Shown one piece after another: positions 27,201 through 34,653 of a DNA stretch of 64,000 nt (its first letter is position 1; the number at the start of each line of letters is the position of its first letter). The notes below the pieces were generated by a model. The model was given only the letters and a program-made list of their open reading frames with translations. It did not search any database and had not been told where the DNA came from. Position numbers and translations under genes: made by a program. Source of the stretch: Lewinellaceae bacterium (GTDB lineage Bacteria; Bacteroidota; Bacteroidia; Chitinophagales; Saprospiraceae). The DNA lies in the NCBI GenBank assembly GCA_020636375.1, contig JACJXZ010000024.1:1-64000 (forward strand), read 5' to 3'.

Positions 27201-27786
27201 CCAGCTCGATCCAAAGCTGGACTACAATACTTTCGAACCCAGAGCGGCCAGCCATGCCTACCGGGTTTATCTGGAAGCCGGTGGCGCCCTGCGGTTCGAG
27301 TTTCCCAACATCAACCTGCCGGACAGCACCTGCTGCTGGGCCGCCAGCCAGGGGTTCGTTCGTTTCCGAATAAAGCCTGAAGAAGGGCTTCCTTTCGGAA
27401 GCGTTATTGAAAATACAGCGGAGATTTACTTTGATGCGAATGCTCCCATCGTCACCAATACCACGAAAAGCACCCTTGTGGAGGAATTGACTCCAACCGC
27501 TTATTTAAATACGACAGGGGTGGATATTCGCATTTCCCCCAATCCTTTTCGGGAGGGCCTTCGCCTGCAATCTAATGCCCCTTTAGGTGCCGGCCGGTAC
27601 CGGCTATCGGTTTTGGATGTGCTGGGGAGAGAAGTTTATAACCGCCGCCTGACCGGACCCCAGGCATTGGATATTTATCTGCCGCACGGGAGCCTGCCAG
27701 ATGGGTTGCTGTGGGTTGGCATCCGCGAAACAGACAGCGGAAACCTCCTTTTTGTCCAGAAAGTGGTGCATATCGGCAGCGATTGA
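24232..27786 (+). CDS. FG-GAP repeat protein with SdrD-like and conserved C-terminal domains, T9SS type A tail
   Basis: The start at the ATG 24232 gives a signal peptide (MLQRHALKINLLLLAVLSL...LSAQ); a TTG start at 24208 is possible. The 1184-residue product has about a dozen FG-GAP/VCBS units (DVDRDGDLDII, DLDGDGNRDLL, DMDQDGYPDIV, DVDGDGDQDVL and so on) up to about 720. An SdrD B-like segment follows (FFDFNENGTRDTDEPALPN), then a CARDB/DUF11-like region and the conserved block CAYDPNDKLVEP...NTGNDTAF...IYFDANAPIVTNT, common before T9SS tails. The last 85 residues (ISPNPFREGL onward) are the sorting domain. A surface or secreted ligand-binding role is inferred. It is monocistronic, 160 bp after the helicase gene. 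Confidence 0.9.
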   Translation: MLQRHALKINLLLLAVLSLCELSAQNFGPPEYLSLRQGSPSATTFTDVDRDGDLDIICASYRDVPNLLWIESVSGGFRYHTIEVVSSYATVVFEDVDEDGDDDIALSLIDVGGVAVDSLFWYENQDGRFSGRQILLDDVESPYGFCFTDLDGDGNRDLLLANYDGGTLGWRERIDGTLDFGSLNLIADQLDRPSGAFAFDPNGDGVPDPVVYYDRNYRWFPNQGQGSGFGEERQLAFASGSKNIRSFDFDLDGDEDYCATSIGANGSLEKVYLYTNNDNGETITRATVAGLLGAAGLAAVDMDQDGYPDIVASSGSNGNTYWYRNEEGSGDFSAGVLLDAHTTSSLAVSTTDFDGDGLPDLLTSGSEGARLLLNEGNAQFASRQLTARATAIKAMELGDLNGDQRPDLMVVSNSAPEVNWFFHSGEARPFLEINGLNDWARPTDAFLADIDQDGALDIVLGRDVAITLGAVFNEDGLGGFTTITELFADVQGPPAIGKADLNGDGFPDVLHYETFQNNTGWSENRNGEDLFQDDLAFYYEPGVTALMGVDVDQDGDEDAAVTSSAGLDWAPNLDGQGTFDTDNPIHIDNRAPGTEFTAALLNDDTRPDLVAAYKSLNQVVAYINGPDEAFSPVVLTNQLDRAQSVATADVDGDGDQDVLAGGYLEIVWFENLNSTGSFGPPQLLANDVARDIFCLDTGDIDGDGLPEVFFAGQEDDRLGYLNNTGDGFRLRGRCFFDFNENGTRDTDEPALPNQRLRLLPSGSVTFTDNDGYFQYVVAEGGYQLTYPDNPDWLPTGPTVFDLEFPDGQGAFVEIGLVPSSAFGIITTNIQAGFSRCSTPSPLWVSLKNEGSFTGNGIVSLVLDPQVDFLSSNPQPDSIVGGAYYWTLPGLLPGQSRQVEVEVQIPDEQSTGDTLRYSTQSWFNVPDGPVIPGEPGDAAIIVRCAYDPNDKLVEPNRGGPRFEILEGEELDYTVRFQNTGNDTAFLVRIEDQLDPKLDYNTFEPRAASHAYRVYLEAGGALRFEFPNINLPDSTCCWAASQGFVRFRIKPEEGLPFGSVIENTAEIYFDANAPIVTNTTKSTLVEELTPTAYLNTTGVDIRISPNPFREGLRLQSNAPLGAGRYRLSVLDVLGREVYNRRLTGPQALDIYLPHGSLPDGLLWVGIRETDSGNLLFVQKVVHIGSD

Positions 27787-28065
27787 ATTCCAGGCAGCGA
27801 AAAAATATACCTCTTCTTTAATCCACTTGTATCCCCGCCTACGTAACTACCTATGAAAGTAAGTTAGAAAAGGCCCACTGACGTCAGTTACTACGTTATC
27901 CTGTGTTCACAACAACAAGTTGGCGGGCCTGAAAACACCATTCAGGCAAGCCGTGGCGAAATGTGACAAGCCACTCTGGGTTGCTCTTTCGACAAGAGTT
28001 TTCCCTGTCGTTGCTATGCCACAGATTAAGCCTAAATATTCACTCAATTAAAATCAATTTCACCA
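27787..28065. other. Intergenic gap before the DUF4331 genes
   Basis: No gene seen. The sequence is lower in GC than the flanking genes and must hold the promoter of the DUF4331 pair. No convincing TTG/TAnnTTTG promoter pair could be fixed. Confidence 0.4.
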
Positions 28066-29799
28066 ATGAAACGATTCAGACCCTTGAGATCAGCGGCACT
28101 GAGCCTCCTGCTGGCCCTGCTGGCAAGCGGCGTTTTGCTGGCCTCCAGCCACCGGGAAGCGCCGCTCATCGCCAACGACCCGCTGGCGGACAACACCGAC
28201 GTGTACGCCTTCCGCAGCCCCGATGACCCGAACACCATCACGATCATCGCCAATTACATCCCGGCGGAACTGCCCCACGGCGGCCCCAATTACTACACGT
28301 TCGGCGAAAACATCCGCTACGAAATCCACATCGACAACGACGCGTCCATCCCCGGCGACGAGATCATCTACCGCTTCACCTTCAAAAAGGTGAATGAAGA
28401 CCCCACCACCTTTTTCAACATTCGGCTGGGGCAGCAGAACCTCAAAACCACCTACACCATGGAGCGCAGCCTGAACGGCGGGGAGAGCTTCGAAACCCTC
28501 ATTGCCGACGGTATGGTGCCCCCGCCCAATATCGGCCCGCGTTCCATCGAAAGCGGCGCCGGGCTGGGAGCGGTGTATGAAGACCTGATCGAAGAGGCCA
28601 TCACCATGAGCGGCGGCGGCGAGCGCGTCTACTGCGGCCCGGCCGACGACCCCTTCTTCGTCGACCTCGGCGGCATCTTCGACCTGGGCAACGCGCCCCG
28701 GCAGAACGGCAACCCCCGCGACGGCCTTGGCGAATACAACGTCCATTCCATTGTCATCCAGGTGCCCATCAGCACTTTGCTGAAGGACGGCGCCCCGGCA
28801 CAGCCGGAGAGCATCCTCGATCCCAACTACGTGATCGGCGTGTGGGCCTCGGCCAGCCGCCGCGCTGTGCGCACCCTCAACGACGGCGGTGCTGCGCCCG
28901 ACGACAGCGGCGGATGGGTTCAGGTGTCCCGCCTGGGCATGCCCCTGACCAACGAGGCGGTCATCCCCATTGGCATGAAGGACTACTGGAATTCCCTGAC
29001 ACCCTACGAGGAACTGGCAGACACCCTGCTCGACAAATACTTCTACAACCCCGAGCTGGCACTCTACATGGACGACGACCTGTTCGGCGGCGCCGTTCCC
29101 GCCTTTGCCGCCCTGCGCATCCAGCGCAACTCCCTGCAATCCTTCGATTTCGGCAACGGCCAGGACGGCCTGTACGGCCTGAAAGGCAGCGCCGCTGTTG
29201 CCGGCACTGCCCTGGATGACGCCATCTTCGGCACTCTGCTGCTGCCCGGCCCCGGCCAGCCCCGCTCGGCCGATCTCTGGCCCATCTTCCACACCGGCGT
29301 GCCCAACTTCCCGCCTTACCAGCTGGCAACGGGCAAGAATGGCAACCCCCTGGCTGCCGGCAAACCATTTGTCAACAACTTCCTGCCCAACGGCGGCGAC
29401 ATGCTGCGCCTCAATATGGCCGTGCCCGTCACCGGCCGCAACGACCCGGCATTCAGCCCGGCGGGCCTGATCCAGGCAGCCGTCCTGGGCCTGACCGACC
29501 CGGCCTATAACGCCACCGCAGATTTGGAATTCATCCCCAACATGGACGGCTTCCCCAACGGCCGCCGCCTGGAGGACGACGTAACCCAGATCGAGCTGCA
29601 GGCCGTCGCCGGCGCTGCCCTGGCCGCTATTGGATTGTGGTACGACGACTACACGGCAGGCAGCCCCAACCCGGTGACCCAGGACCTGCTCGACGTGCTG
29701 ACCTACACCACGGGAGTGACCAAAAACGACAAGGCTTTTAAAGACAGCTTCCCCTACCTGGCTGCTCCCTGGAGCGGCACGGAAACGGATGAGGAGTAA
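28066..29799 (+). CDS. DUF4331 domain protein, first of tandem pair
   Basis: The 577-residue secreted protein has a signal peptide (residues 1-27, ending LLAS) followed immediately by the DUF4331 hallmark SSHREAPLIANDPLADNTD. The domain fills the protein; other conserved segments include GGPNYYTFG, ADDPFFVDLGGIFDL, RLGMPLTNEAVIPIG and NGRRLEDDV. The biochemical function of DUF4331 is not known. There is no T9SS tail: it ends GTETDEE. It is followed after 27 bp by a close paralogue that has such a tail, so the two probably form one transcript. In Bacteroidota these genes often travel with TPR proteins, as here. Confidence 0.9.
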   Translation: MKRFRPLRSAALSLLLALLASGVLLASSHREAPLIANDPLADNTDVYAFRSPDDPNTITIIANYIPAELPHGGPNYYTFGENIRYEIHIDNDASIPGDEIIYRFTFKKVNEDPTTFFNIRLGQQNLKTTYTMERSLNGGESFETLIADGMVPPPNIGPRSIESGAGLGAVYEDLIEEAITMSGGGERVYCGPADDPFFVDLGGIFDLGNAPRQNGNPRDGLGEYNVHSIVIQVPISTLLKDGAPAQPESILDPNYVIGVWASASRRAVRTLNDGGAAPDDSGGWVQVSRLGMPLTNEAVIPIGMKDYWNSLTPYEELADTLLDKYFYNPELALYMDDDLFGGAVPAFAALRIQRNSLQSFDFGNGQDGLYGLKGSAAVAGTALDDAIFGTLLLPGPGQPRSADLWPIFHTGVPNFPPYQLATGKNGNPLAAGKPFVNNFLPNGGDMLRLNMAVPVTGRNDPAFSPAGLIQAAVLGLTDPAYNATADLEFIPNMDGFPNGRRLEDDVTQIELQAVAGAALAAIGLWYDDYTAGSPNPVTQDLLDVLTYTTGVTKNDKAFKDSFPYLAAPWSGTETDEE

Positions 29800-29826
29800 A
29801 TCTCATTAATCTATAAATCATTCAAC

Positions 29827-31884
29827 ATGTTTATCCATAAACTTTCCAAATACGGCCTGATGCTGTTTGCCGCCCTGATGCTCGGCAGCACCCTCATGGC
29901 CTCCAGCCACCGGGAAGCGCCGCTGATTGCCAACGACCCGCTGGCCGACAATACGGACCTCTACGCGTTCCGCAACCCGCGCAACCCGCGCAACATCGTG
30001 ATCATCGCCAACTACGTGCCGATGCAGCTGCCCCACGGCGGGCCCAATTACTACAGCTTCGGCGAAAACGTGCGCTACGAAATCCACATCGACAACGACG
30101 CTTCCAAACCGGGCGACGAGATCATTTACCGCTTCACCTTTTCCCAGCGCAACGAAGATCCTACGACGTTCTTCAACATCCGCCTGGGCAAGCAGAACCT
30201 GAAGACCACCTACCGCCTGGAGAAGAGCATCAACGGCGGGCGCACCTGGCTGCCCATCCTGGTGAACGGCAACGTGCCGCCGCCCCGGATCGGCGAGCGC
30301 TCGATCGAATCTCCGGTCGGCCTCAACACCACCTACGGCGACCTGTTCCGCAGCGCCTACCGCCGCGCCCATACCGGCGAGAACGTCTTCTGTGGCGTCG
30401 TGGACGACCCCTTCTTTGTCGACCTCGGCGGCATCTTCGACCTGGGCGACGCCCCCCGGCAGAACGGTGCCCCCCGCGACGGACTGGCCTGCCAGAACGT
30501 GAGCGCCATAGCTCTGGAAATCCCCATCCGCTACCTGCTGAAGAACGGCGCCGGCCGCCGGCCCGAGAACATCCTCGACTCCGACTACGTGATCGGCGTA
30601 TGGGCATCGGCCAGCCGCCCCCGCATCCGCACGCTGGAGCCCGCCGGCGAATCCTATTCCGGCGACTGGGTGCAGGTGTCCCGCCTGGGCATGCCCCTGA
30701 CCAACGAAGCGGTCATCCCCATCGGCATGAAGGACTACTGGAATTCCCTGACCCCCTACGACGAGCTGAACGATACCGTGCTCGACCAGTATTTCTACAA
30801 CCCCGAGCTGGCCCTTTATATGGACGACGATCAGTTTGGCGGCGCTGTGCCCGCCCTGGCGCCCCTGCGCATACAGCGCAATTCGCTGCAAAGCTTCGAC
30901 TTTGGCAACGGCCAGGACGGCCTCTACGTCCTGAAGGGAAGCCCGGCGGTGGCCGGCACCGCCCTCGACGACGCCATTTTCGGCGAACTGCTGCTGCCTG
31001 GCCCCGGCCTGCCGCGTTCCGTCGACCTTTGGCCGGCCTTCCACACCGGCGTGCCCAACTTCCCGCCTTACCAGCTGGCGACGGGCAAAAACGGCAATCC
31101 CCTGGCGGAAGGCAAACCCTTCATCAACAACTTCCTGCCCAACGGGGGCGACATGCTGCGCCTCAACATGGCCGTGCCGCCTACGCCCCGCAACCATCCG
31201 CAGTTCAGCTCCCTGGGCCTGATTCAGGCTGCCGTGCTGGGGCTGACCGACCCGGAATACAATGCCTCCCGCGACCTTCAGTTTATCCCCAACATGGACG
31301 GCTTCCCCAACGGGCGCCGCCTGGAGGACGACGTCACCCGCATCGAGCTGCAGGCCGTCTCCGGCGTCGTGCTGGCGGCCATCGGCCTGTGGTATGACGA
31401 CTACACTGCCGGCAGCCCCAACCCGGTAACCCAGGATTTGCTCGACGTACTTACCTATTCCACCGGCGTGGAAGCAAACGACAAGGGATTCATCAACGGC
31501 TTCCCCTTTGTAAGCTATCCGTTCGCGGGCGACGGCGAATGCGGCGGCACCCTGGCTTCCTCCTCCGGCAACCGCCCCGGGGTTTCGGCCCTGGGCCTGA
31601 GTACGCCCTCCGTGGGACAGAAAGTGGTGATGGGCAACTACCCGAACCCCTTTGAAAACCAGACGACGATCCGCTACCAGGTGGATCAGCCCGGCCCGGT
31701 CAACGTATCGGTCTATGACATCAGCGGCCGCCGCCTGGACGTGCTGGCCAATTCCTTCCAGGAAGCCGGCGAATACCAGGTGGACTGGGACGCTGCGAAT
31801 TATCCGGCAGGTATATACTTCGCCCGCGCTGAAGGCGCCGGCGGGCAGCTGCTGCAGGTGCTGAAGCTGGTAAAAGCCAGATAA
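29827..31884 (+). CDS. DUF4331 domain protein with T9SS type A tail, second of pair
   Basis: This 685-residue paralogue of the preceding gene shares most residues over the DUF4331 region, including long identical runs around GMKDYWNSLTPY and PNFPPYQLATGKNGNPLA. The signal peptide is residues 1-26. After the DUF4331 domain (about 30-560) it adds a linker and a type A sorting domain (NYPNPFENQTTIRYQV through VLKLVKAR). The pair therefore looks like a duplication in which only one copy is sorted by the T9SS, while the other would stay periplasmic or be released. A 54-bp tandem array begins 61 bp after the stop. Confidence 0.9.
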   Translation: MFIHKLSKYGLMLFAALMLGSTLMASSHREAPLIANDPLADNTDLYAFRNPRNPRNIVIIANYVPMQLPHGGPNYYSFGENVRYEIHIDNDASKPGDEIIYRFTFSQRNEDPTTFFNIRLGKQNLKTTYRLEKSINGGRTWLPILVNGNVPPPRIGERSIESPVGLNTTYGDLFRSAYRRAHTGENVFCGVVDDPFFVDLGGIFDLGDAPRQNGAPRDGLACQNVSAIALEIPIRYLLKNGAGRRPENILDSDYVIGVWASASRPRIRTLEPAGESYSGDWVQVSRLGMPLTNEAVIPIGMKDYWNSLTPYDELNDTVLDQYFYNPELALYMDDDQFGGAVPALAPLRIQRNSLQSFDFGNGQDGLYVLKGSPAVAGTALDDAIFGELLLPGPGLPRSVDLWPAFHTGVPNFPPYQLATGKNGNPLAEGKPFINNFLPNGGDMLRLNMAVPPTPRNHPQFSSLGLIQAAVLGLTDPEYNASRDLQFIPNMDGFPNGRRLEDDVTRIELQAVSGVVLAAIGLWYDDYTAGSPNPVTQDLLDVLTYSTGVEANDKGFINGFPFVSYPFAGDGECGGTLASSSGNRPGVSALGLSTPSVGQKVVMGNYPNPFENQTTIRYQVDQPGPVNVSVYDISGRRLDVLANSFQEAGEYQVDWDAANYPAGIYFARAEGAGGQLLQVLKLVKAR

Positions 31885-31945
31885 GGATTTTGTTGCCTGG
31901 CTTCTGTTCGGAGTTGTGCTGTTTGCAGACAGGATGGACGGAATT

Positions 31946-32215
31946 GGGAGCTTGGCCGAGTGGGTGTTTGGAGACAGGATTAACAGGATGGACGGGATTG
32001 GGAGCTTGGCCGAGTGGGTGTTTGGAGACAGGATTAACAGGATGGACGGGATTGGGAGCTTGGCCGAGTGGGTGTTTGGAGACAGGATTAACAGGATGGA
32101 CAGGATTGGGAGCTTGGCCGAGTGGGTGTTTGGAGACAGGATTAACAGGATGGACGGGATTGGGAGCTTGGCCGAGTGGGTGTTTGGAGACAGGATTAAC
32201 AGGATGGACAGGATA
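31946..32215. repeat. Tandem array, five 54-bp units
   Basis: Five units start at 31946, 32000, 32054, 32108 and 32162, differing at single positions, with a partial unit before them (31921-31945). Each unit is six 9-mers, three of which are variants of ACAGGATNN, so a 9-bp period is nested in the 54-bp period. The open frames across it (GSLAEWVFGDRINRMDGI per unit) exist only because 54 is divisible by three. There are no unique spacers, so it is not CRISPR. Confidence 0.95.
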
Positions 32216-32391
32216 CGGGGTTTTGGGCTTTATCATAGACAGGATGAACAGGATGGACAGGATTTTTGCCGGCACGGTGTTTGGGGGCTGTCCAAGGACT
32301 GTTCAAAACGCTGTGTCTTTTGTTTAAACCGCTGCGGAGACACGTAGAGAGGTCACAAAGTATTCGCTGTCAAGCGAATACTCTGCGGTTC

Positions 32392-32493
32392 GGCTACCCG
32401 TCTGAGGCGGGACACCCCATACCTCCTGCACACGCTTGGCCTCGACTCCGCTCGGCTTTCCCTCTTCTGCTGTCCAACCTCAGACGGGTAGCC
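32392..32493. mobile_element. 102-bp MITE with perfect 16-bp termini and 8-bp target duplication
   Basis: Ends GGCTACCCGTCTGAGG and CCTCAGACGGGTAGCC are perfect inverted repeats. TGCGGTTC flanks both sides (32384-32391 and 32494-32501). It is the same family as 8211-8334 and has no coding capacity. The rest of the gap 32216-32717 holds further ACAGGAT/ATCCTGT motifs and no gene. Confidence 0.85.
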
Positions 32494-32717
32494 TGCGGTT
32501 CACAGCGGCCTCTGCGGTTCAAAACTTGCGGGCGGACACACATTTCTGAACAATCTCGATCAAGCCTGGAGACTGTCCATCCTGTACATCCTGTCTAACA
32601 ACGCTTTTCGCACAGCCCGGCACCATTCGGGCAATCCTATGCATCCTGTCTATTTTAGATACGCTACTTTTTAGCAATCAAATCAGCAATCAAAAACCAG
32701 AATAAAAAAGTCAAAAA

Positions 32718-33950
32718 ATGAAAATTCTTCATACCTTCTTCATCTTATCTATCATGGCCTCCTCTCTCTTATCCTGCAATTCAGGCAGCCAAAAGAGCAG
32801 CGACAGCAAACAGCAAGCCATAGTTGTCCCCAAACTGCTGGACCGCCACCCTGCCCTGCGGCAGGAAAAAGAATGGGAAAAAGTGCAGAACTACTACGTG
32901 GAAAACCGGCAAAAGCTGGAGCGCGATCCCTCGAACAACGAAGCCCGGCTGGCCCTGGCCCATCTCTTCATCAACGAAGCGCGCGTCACCGGCGAGCACG
33001 GCCACTACTATCTGGCGGCTCTCGAAGTGCTGGACGGCATCAAACTGGAAGCGGCGGACGAAGACGTCCGCTTCCGGGCACTGGCGGCTAAGGCCGGGGT
33101 CCAACTGTCGCTCCACGATTTCGCGGCGGGCCTGGAAACGGCGAAACAGGCCGTGGCGATCAATCCTTATAATGCTCAGATCTATGGTGCCCTGGTTGAT
33201 GCCAATGTGGAGCTGGGGCGTTACGATGAAGCCGTGGCCATGGCCGACAAGATGGTGTCTATCCGGCCCGACCTGCGCTCCTATGCCCGCATATCCTACC
33301 TGCGCGAGATTTACGGGCAGGTGGACGGTGCCATCGAGGCTATGAAGCTGGCGGTGGCTGCCGGCTTTCCGTCGTACGAAGAAACAGCCTGGGCGCGCCT
33401 TACTCTGGGCAGGCTCTACGAGAATTACGGCAGCCCGGATGAGGCGGAACAGCAGTACCAAATGATCCTGGCCGAACGGCCGGATTACCCCTTTGCCATC
33501 GGGGCTCTGGCCGATATGGCCATCAAAAGAAAAGACTATCCGGAGGCCGAACGCCTGCTGAAGCAGGCTGCGGGCATCATTCCGGAATTCAGCTTCTACG
33601 AGTCGCTGGCACATATTTATAAAGAAACCGGCCGGCAGGAGGCTTTTGAGAACACCATGAAAGAATTGTGGGCCATGCTGAAAGACGATACCGACAGCGG
33701 CCACAACATGAACCTGGAATACGCTCAGCTGAACTCCGAACTGATAAAAGACCAGGACAAAGCCCTGGAATATGCCCGGAAAGAGTATGAGAAACGCCCG
33801 GACAACATTGACGTCAACCGCGTGATGGCCGCCATTTACTACCGGCGCGGCGATTCCGCCGAAGCCGCCCGGCACCTGCAGGCAGCTACCCGTACCAATT
33901 CCCGCCACCCCGGGCTGGAGGAATTGCGGCAGCAGTTGGCGAGCCGTTGA
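32718..33950 (+). CDS. TPR-repeat lipoprotein
   Basis: The 410-residue product has a lipoprotein signal peptide (MKILHTFFILSIMASSLLSC, lipobox LLSC, Cys20). The remainder is a run of tetratricopeptide repeats, clearest as PYNAQIYGALVDANVELGRYDEAVAMADK, ETAWARLTLGRLYENYGSPDEAEQQY and the C-terminal VNRVMAAIYYRRGDSAEAARHL. An outer-membrane or periplasmic scaffold role is inferred; no enzymatic motif is present. It follows the two DUF4331 genes in the same direction, separated by about 830 bp of repeats, so a functional link is plausible but co-transcription is doubtful. Confidence 0.85.
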   Translation: MKILHTFFILSIMASSLLSCNSGSQKSSDSKQQAIVVPKLLDRHPALRQEKEWEKVQNYYVENRQKLERDPSNNEARLALAHLFINEARVTGEHGHYYLAALEVLDGIKLEAADEDVRFRALAAKAGVQLSLHDFAAGLETAKQAVAINPYNAQIYGALVDANVELGRYDEAVAMADKMVSIRPDLRSYARISYLREIYGQVDGAIEAMKLAVAAGFPSYEETAWARLTLGRLYENYGSPDEAEQQYQMILAERPDYPFAIGALADMAIKRKDYPEAERLLKQAAGIIPEFSFYESLAHIYKETGRQEAFENTMKELWAMLKDDTDSGHNMNLEYAQLNSELIKDQDKALEYARKEYEKRPDNIDVNRVMAAIYYRRGDSAEAARHLQAATRTNSRHPGLEELRQQLASR

Positions 33951-34073
33951 GTATGACAAGGCGAAGTGATGTCGGCTGGCGACTCCGGCATGCTCTGTCT
34001 TGTCGGTCGCTTGTCGACTATCGAATAACAGACCATTTCTGATCAACTCCTTTTGTCCCGCTCACCTTATATA

Positions 34074-34124
34074 AGACTTGACAAGTTTACCGGAGGTTCG
34101 CTCCTTGAAAAACTTGTCAAGTCT
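34074..34124. terminator. 15-bp perfect hairpin in the gap 33951-34290
   Basis: AGACTTGACAAGTTT and AAACTTGTCAAGTCT enclose a 21-nt loop. The stem is strong but not followed by a T-run, so it may be a dispersed palindrome rather than a Rho-independent terminator. Confidence 0.4.
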
Positions 34125-34209
34125 ACGCTTTCTACTACCCCCGGCTTTCCCGTTTCATAGAGCAATTGTAACCTTTCATCGAAAGACGGCGTCTCATTCG
34201 TAGACGCCA

Positions 34210-34285
34210 GGTACCTTTTTATAGATGTTACCTTGTTTTTTCAGGTACCTTGTATTGCATAGTACTTTATTTATGCCTACATTTG
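34210..34285 (+). promoter_or_regulatory. PadR-PspC operon promoter with three 17-bp-spaced repeats
   Basis: GGTACCTT (34210), GTTACCTT (34227) and GGTACCTT (34244) are exactly 17 bp apart. A Bacteroidota promoter follows: TTG at 34255-34257, 20 bp, then TACATTTG at 34278-34285. Only 5 nt separate the -7 box from the ATG, so the mRNA would be leaderless or nearly so. The repeats, just upstream of the -33 element, are good candidates for the operator of the PadR protein encoded next. Confidence 0.7.
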
Positions 34286-34290
34286 CAAAC

Positions 34291-34653
34291 ATGAAAACGA
34301 ATGAATTGAAAAAGATCAGGACACAGATGGCCAGGCAGATGCGGCGGGGCGTTTTGGAGCTCTGCATCCTGTCCATCGTTTCGGAGAAGGAGGCCTATCC
34401 TTCCGACATCATCAAGGAATTGAAGGCTTCGGAGCTGATCGTAGTGGAAGGCACGCTCTATCCGCTGCTCAGCCGCCTGAAAGACCAGGGCCTGCTGCAG
34501 TACAACTGGCAGGAGTCCTCCATGGGCCCCCCCCGCAAGTATTATTCGATAACCGATACCGGGCGGGAGTTCCTCAAAAGCCTGATGGACACCTGGGACA
34601 AGCTCGTAGAAGCCGTCAATCGCTCAACAAAAAACATTTCGACTAATGAATAA
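34291..34653 (+). CDS. PadR-family transcriptional regulator
   Basis: The 120-residue product begins MKTNELKKIRTQMARQMRRG. It has the PadR winged helix (about 18-95: ILSIVSEKEAYPSDIIKELKASELIVVEGTLYPLLSRL, then the wing SMGPPRKYYSIT) and a short C-terminal dimerisation helix. The start at 34291 was chosen from the family N-terminus and the promoter just upstream; in-frame codons before it would lie in the promoter. It overlaps the next gene by 8 bp, the usual PadR-PspC arrangement in Bacteroidota, where PadR is expected to repress its own operon. The inducing signal is unknown; membrane stress is the usual guess. Confidence 0.9.
   Translation: MKTNELKKIRTQMARQMRRGVLELCILSIVSEKEAYPSDIIKELKASELIVVEGTLYPLLSRLKDQGLLQYNWQESSMGPPRKYYSITDTGREFLKSLMDTWDKLVEAVNRSTKNISTNE

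Noticed and set aside
31946..32215. CRISPR-like array
   Set aside because: Units are contiguous 54-bp near-identical copies with no unique spacers and no cas genes nearby.
31721..32347. Several ORFs on both strands made of repeated GSLAEWVFGDRINRMDGI or HPVNPVSKHPLGQAPN units
   Set aside because: They read the 54-bp non-coding tandem array; open frames follow from 54 being divisible by three.
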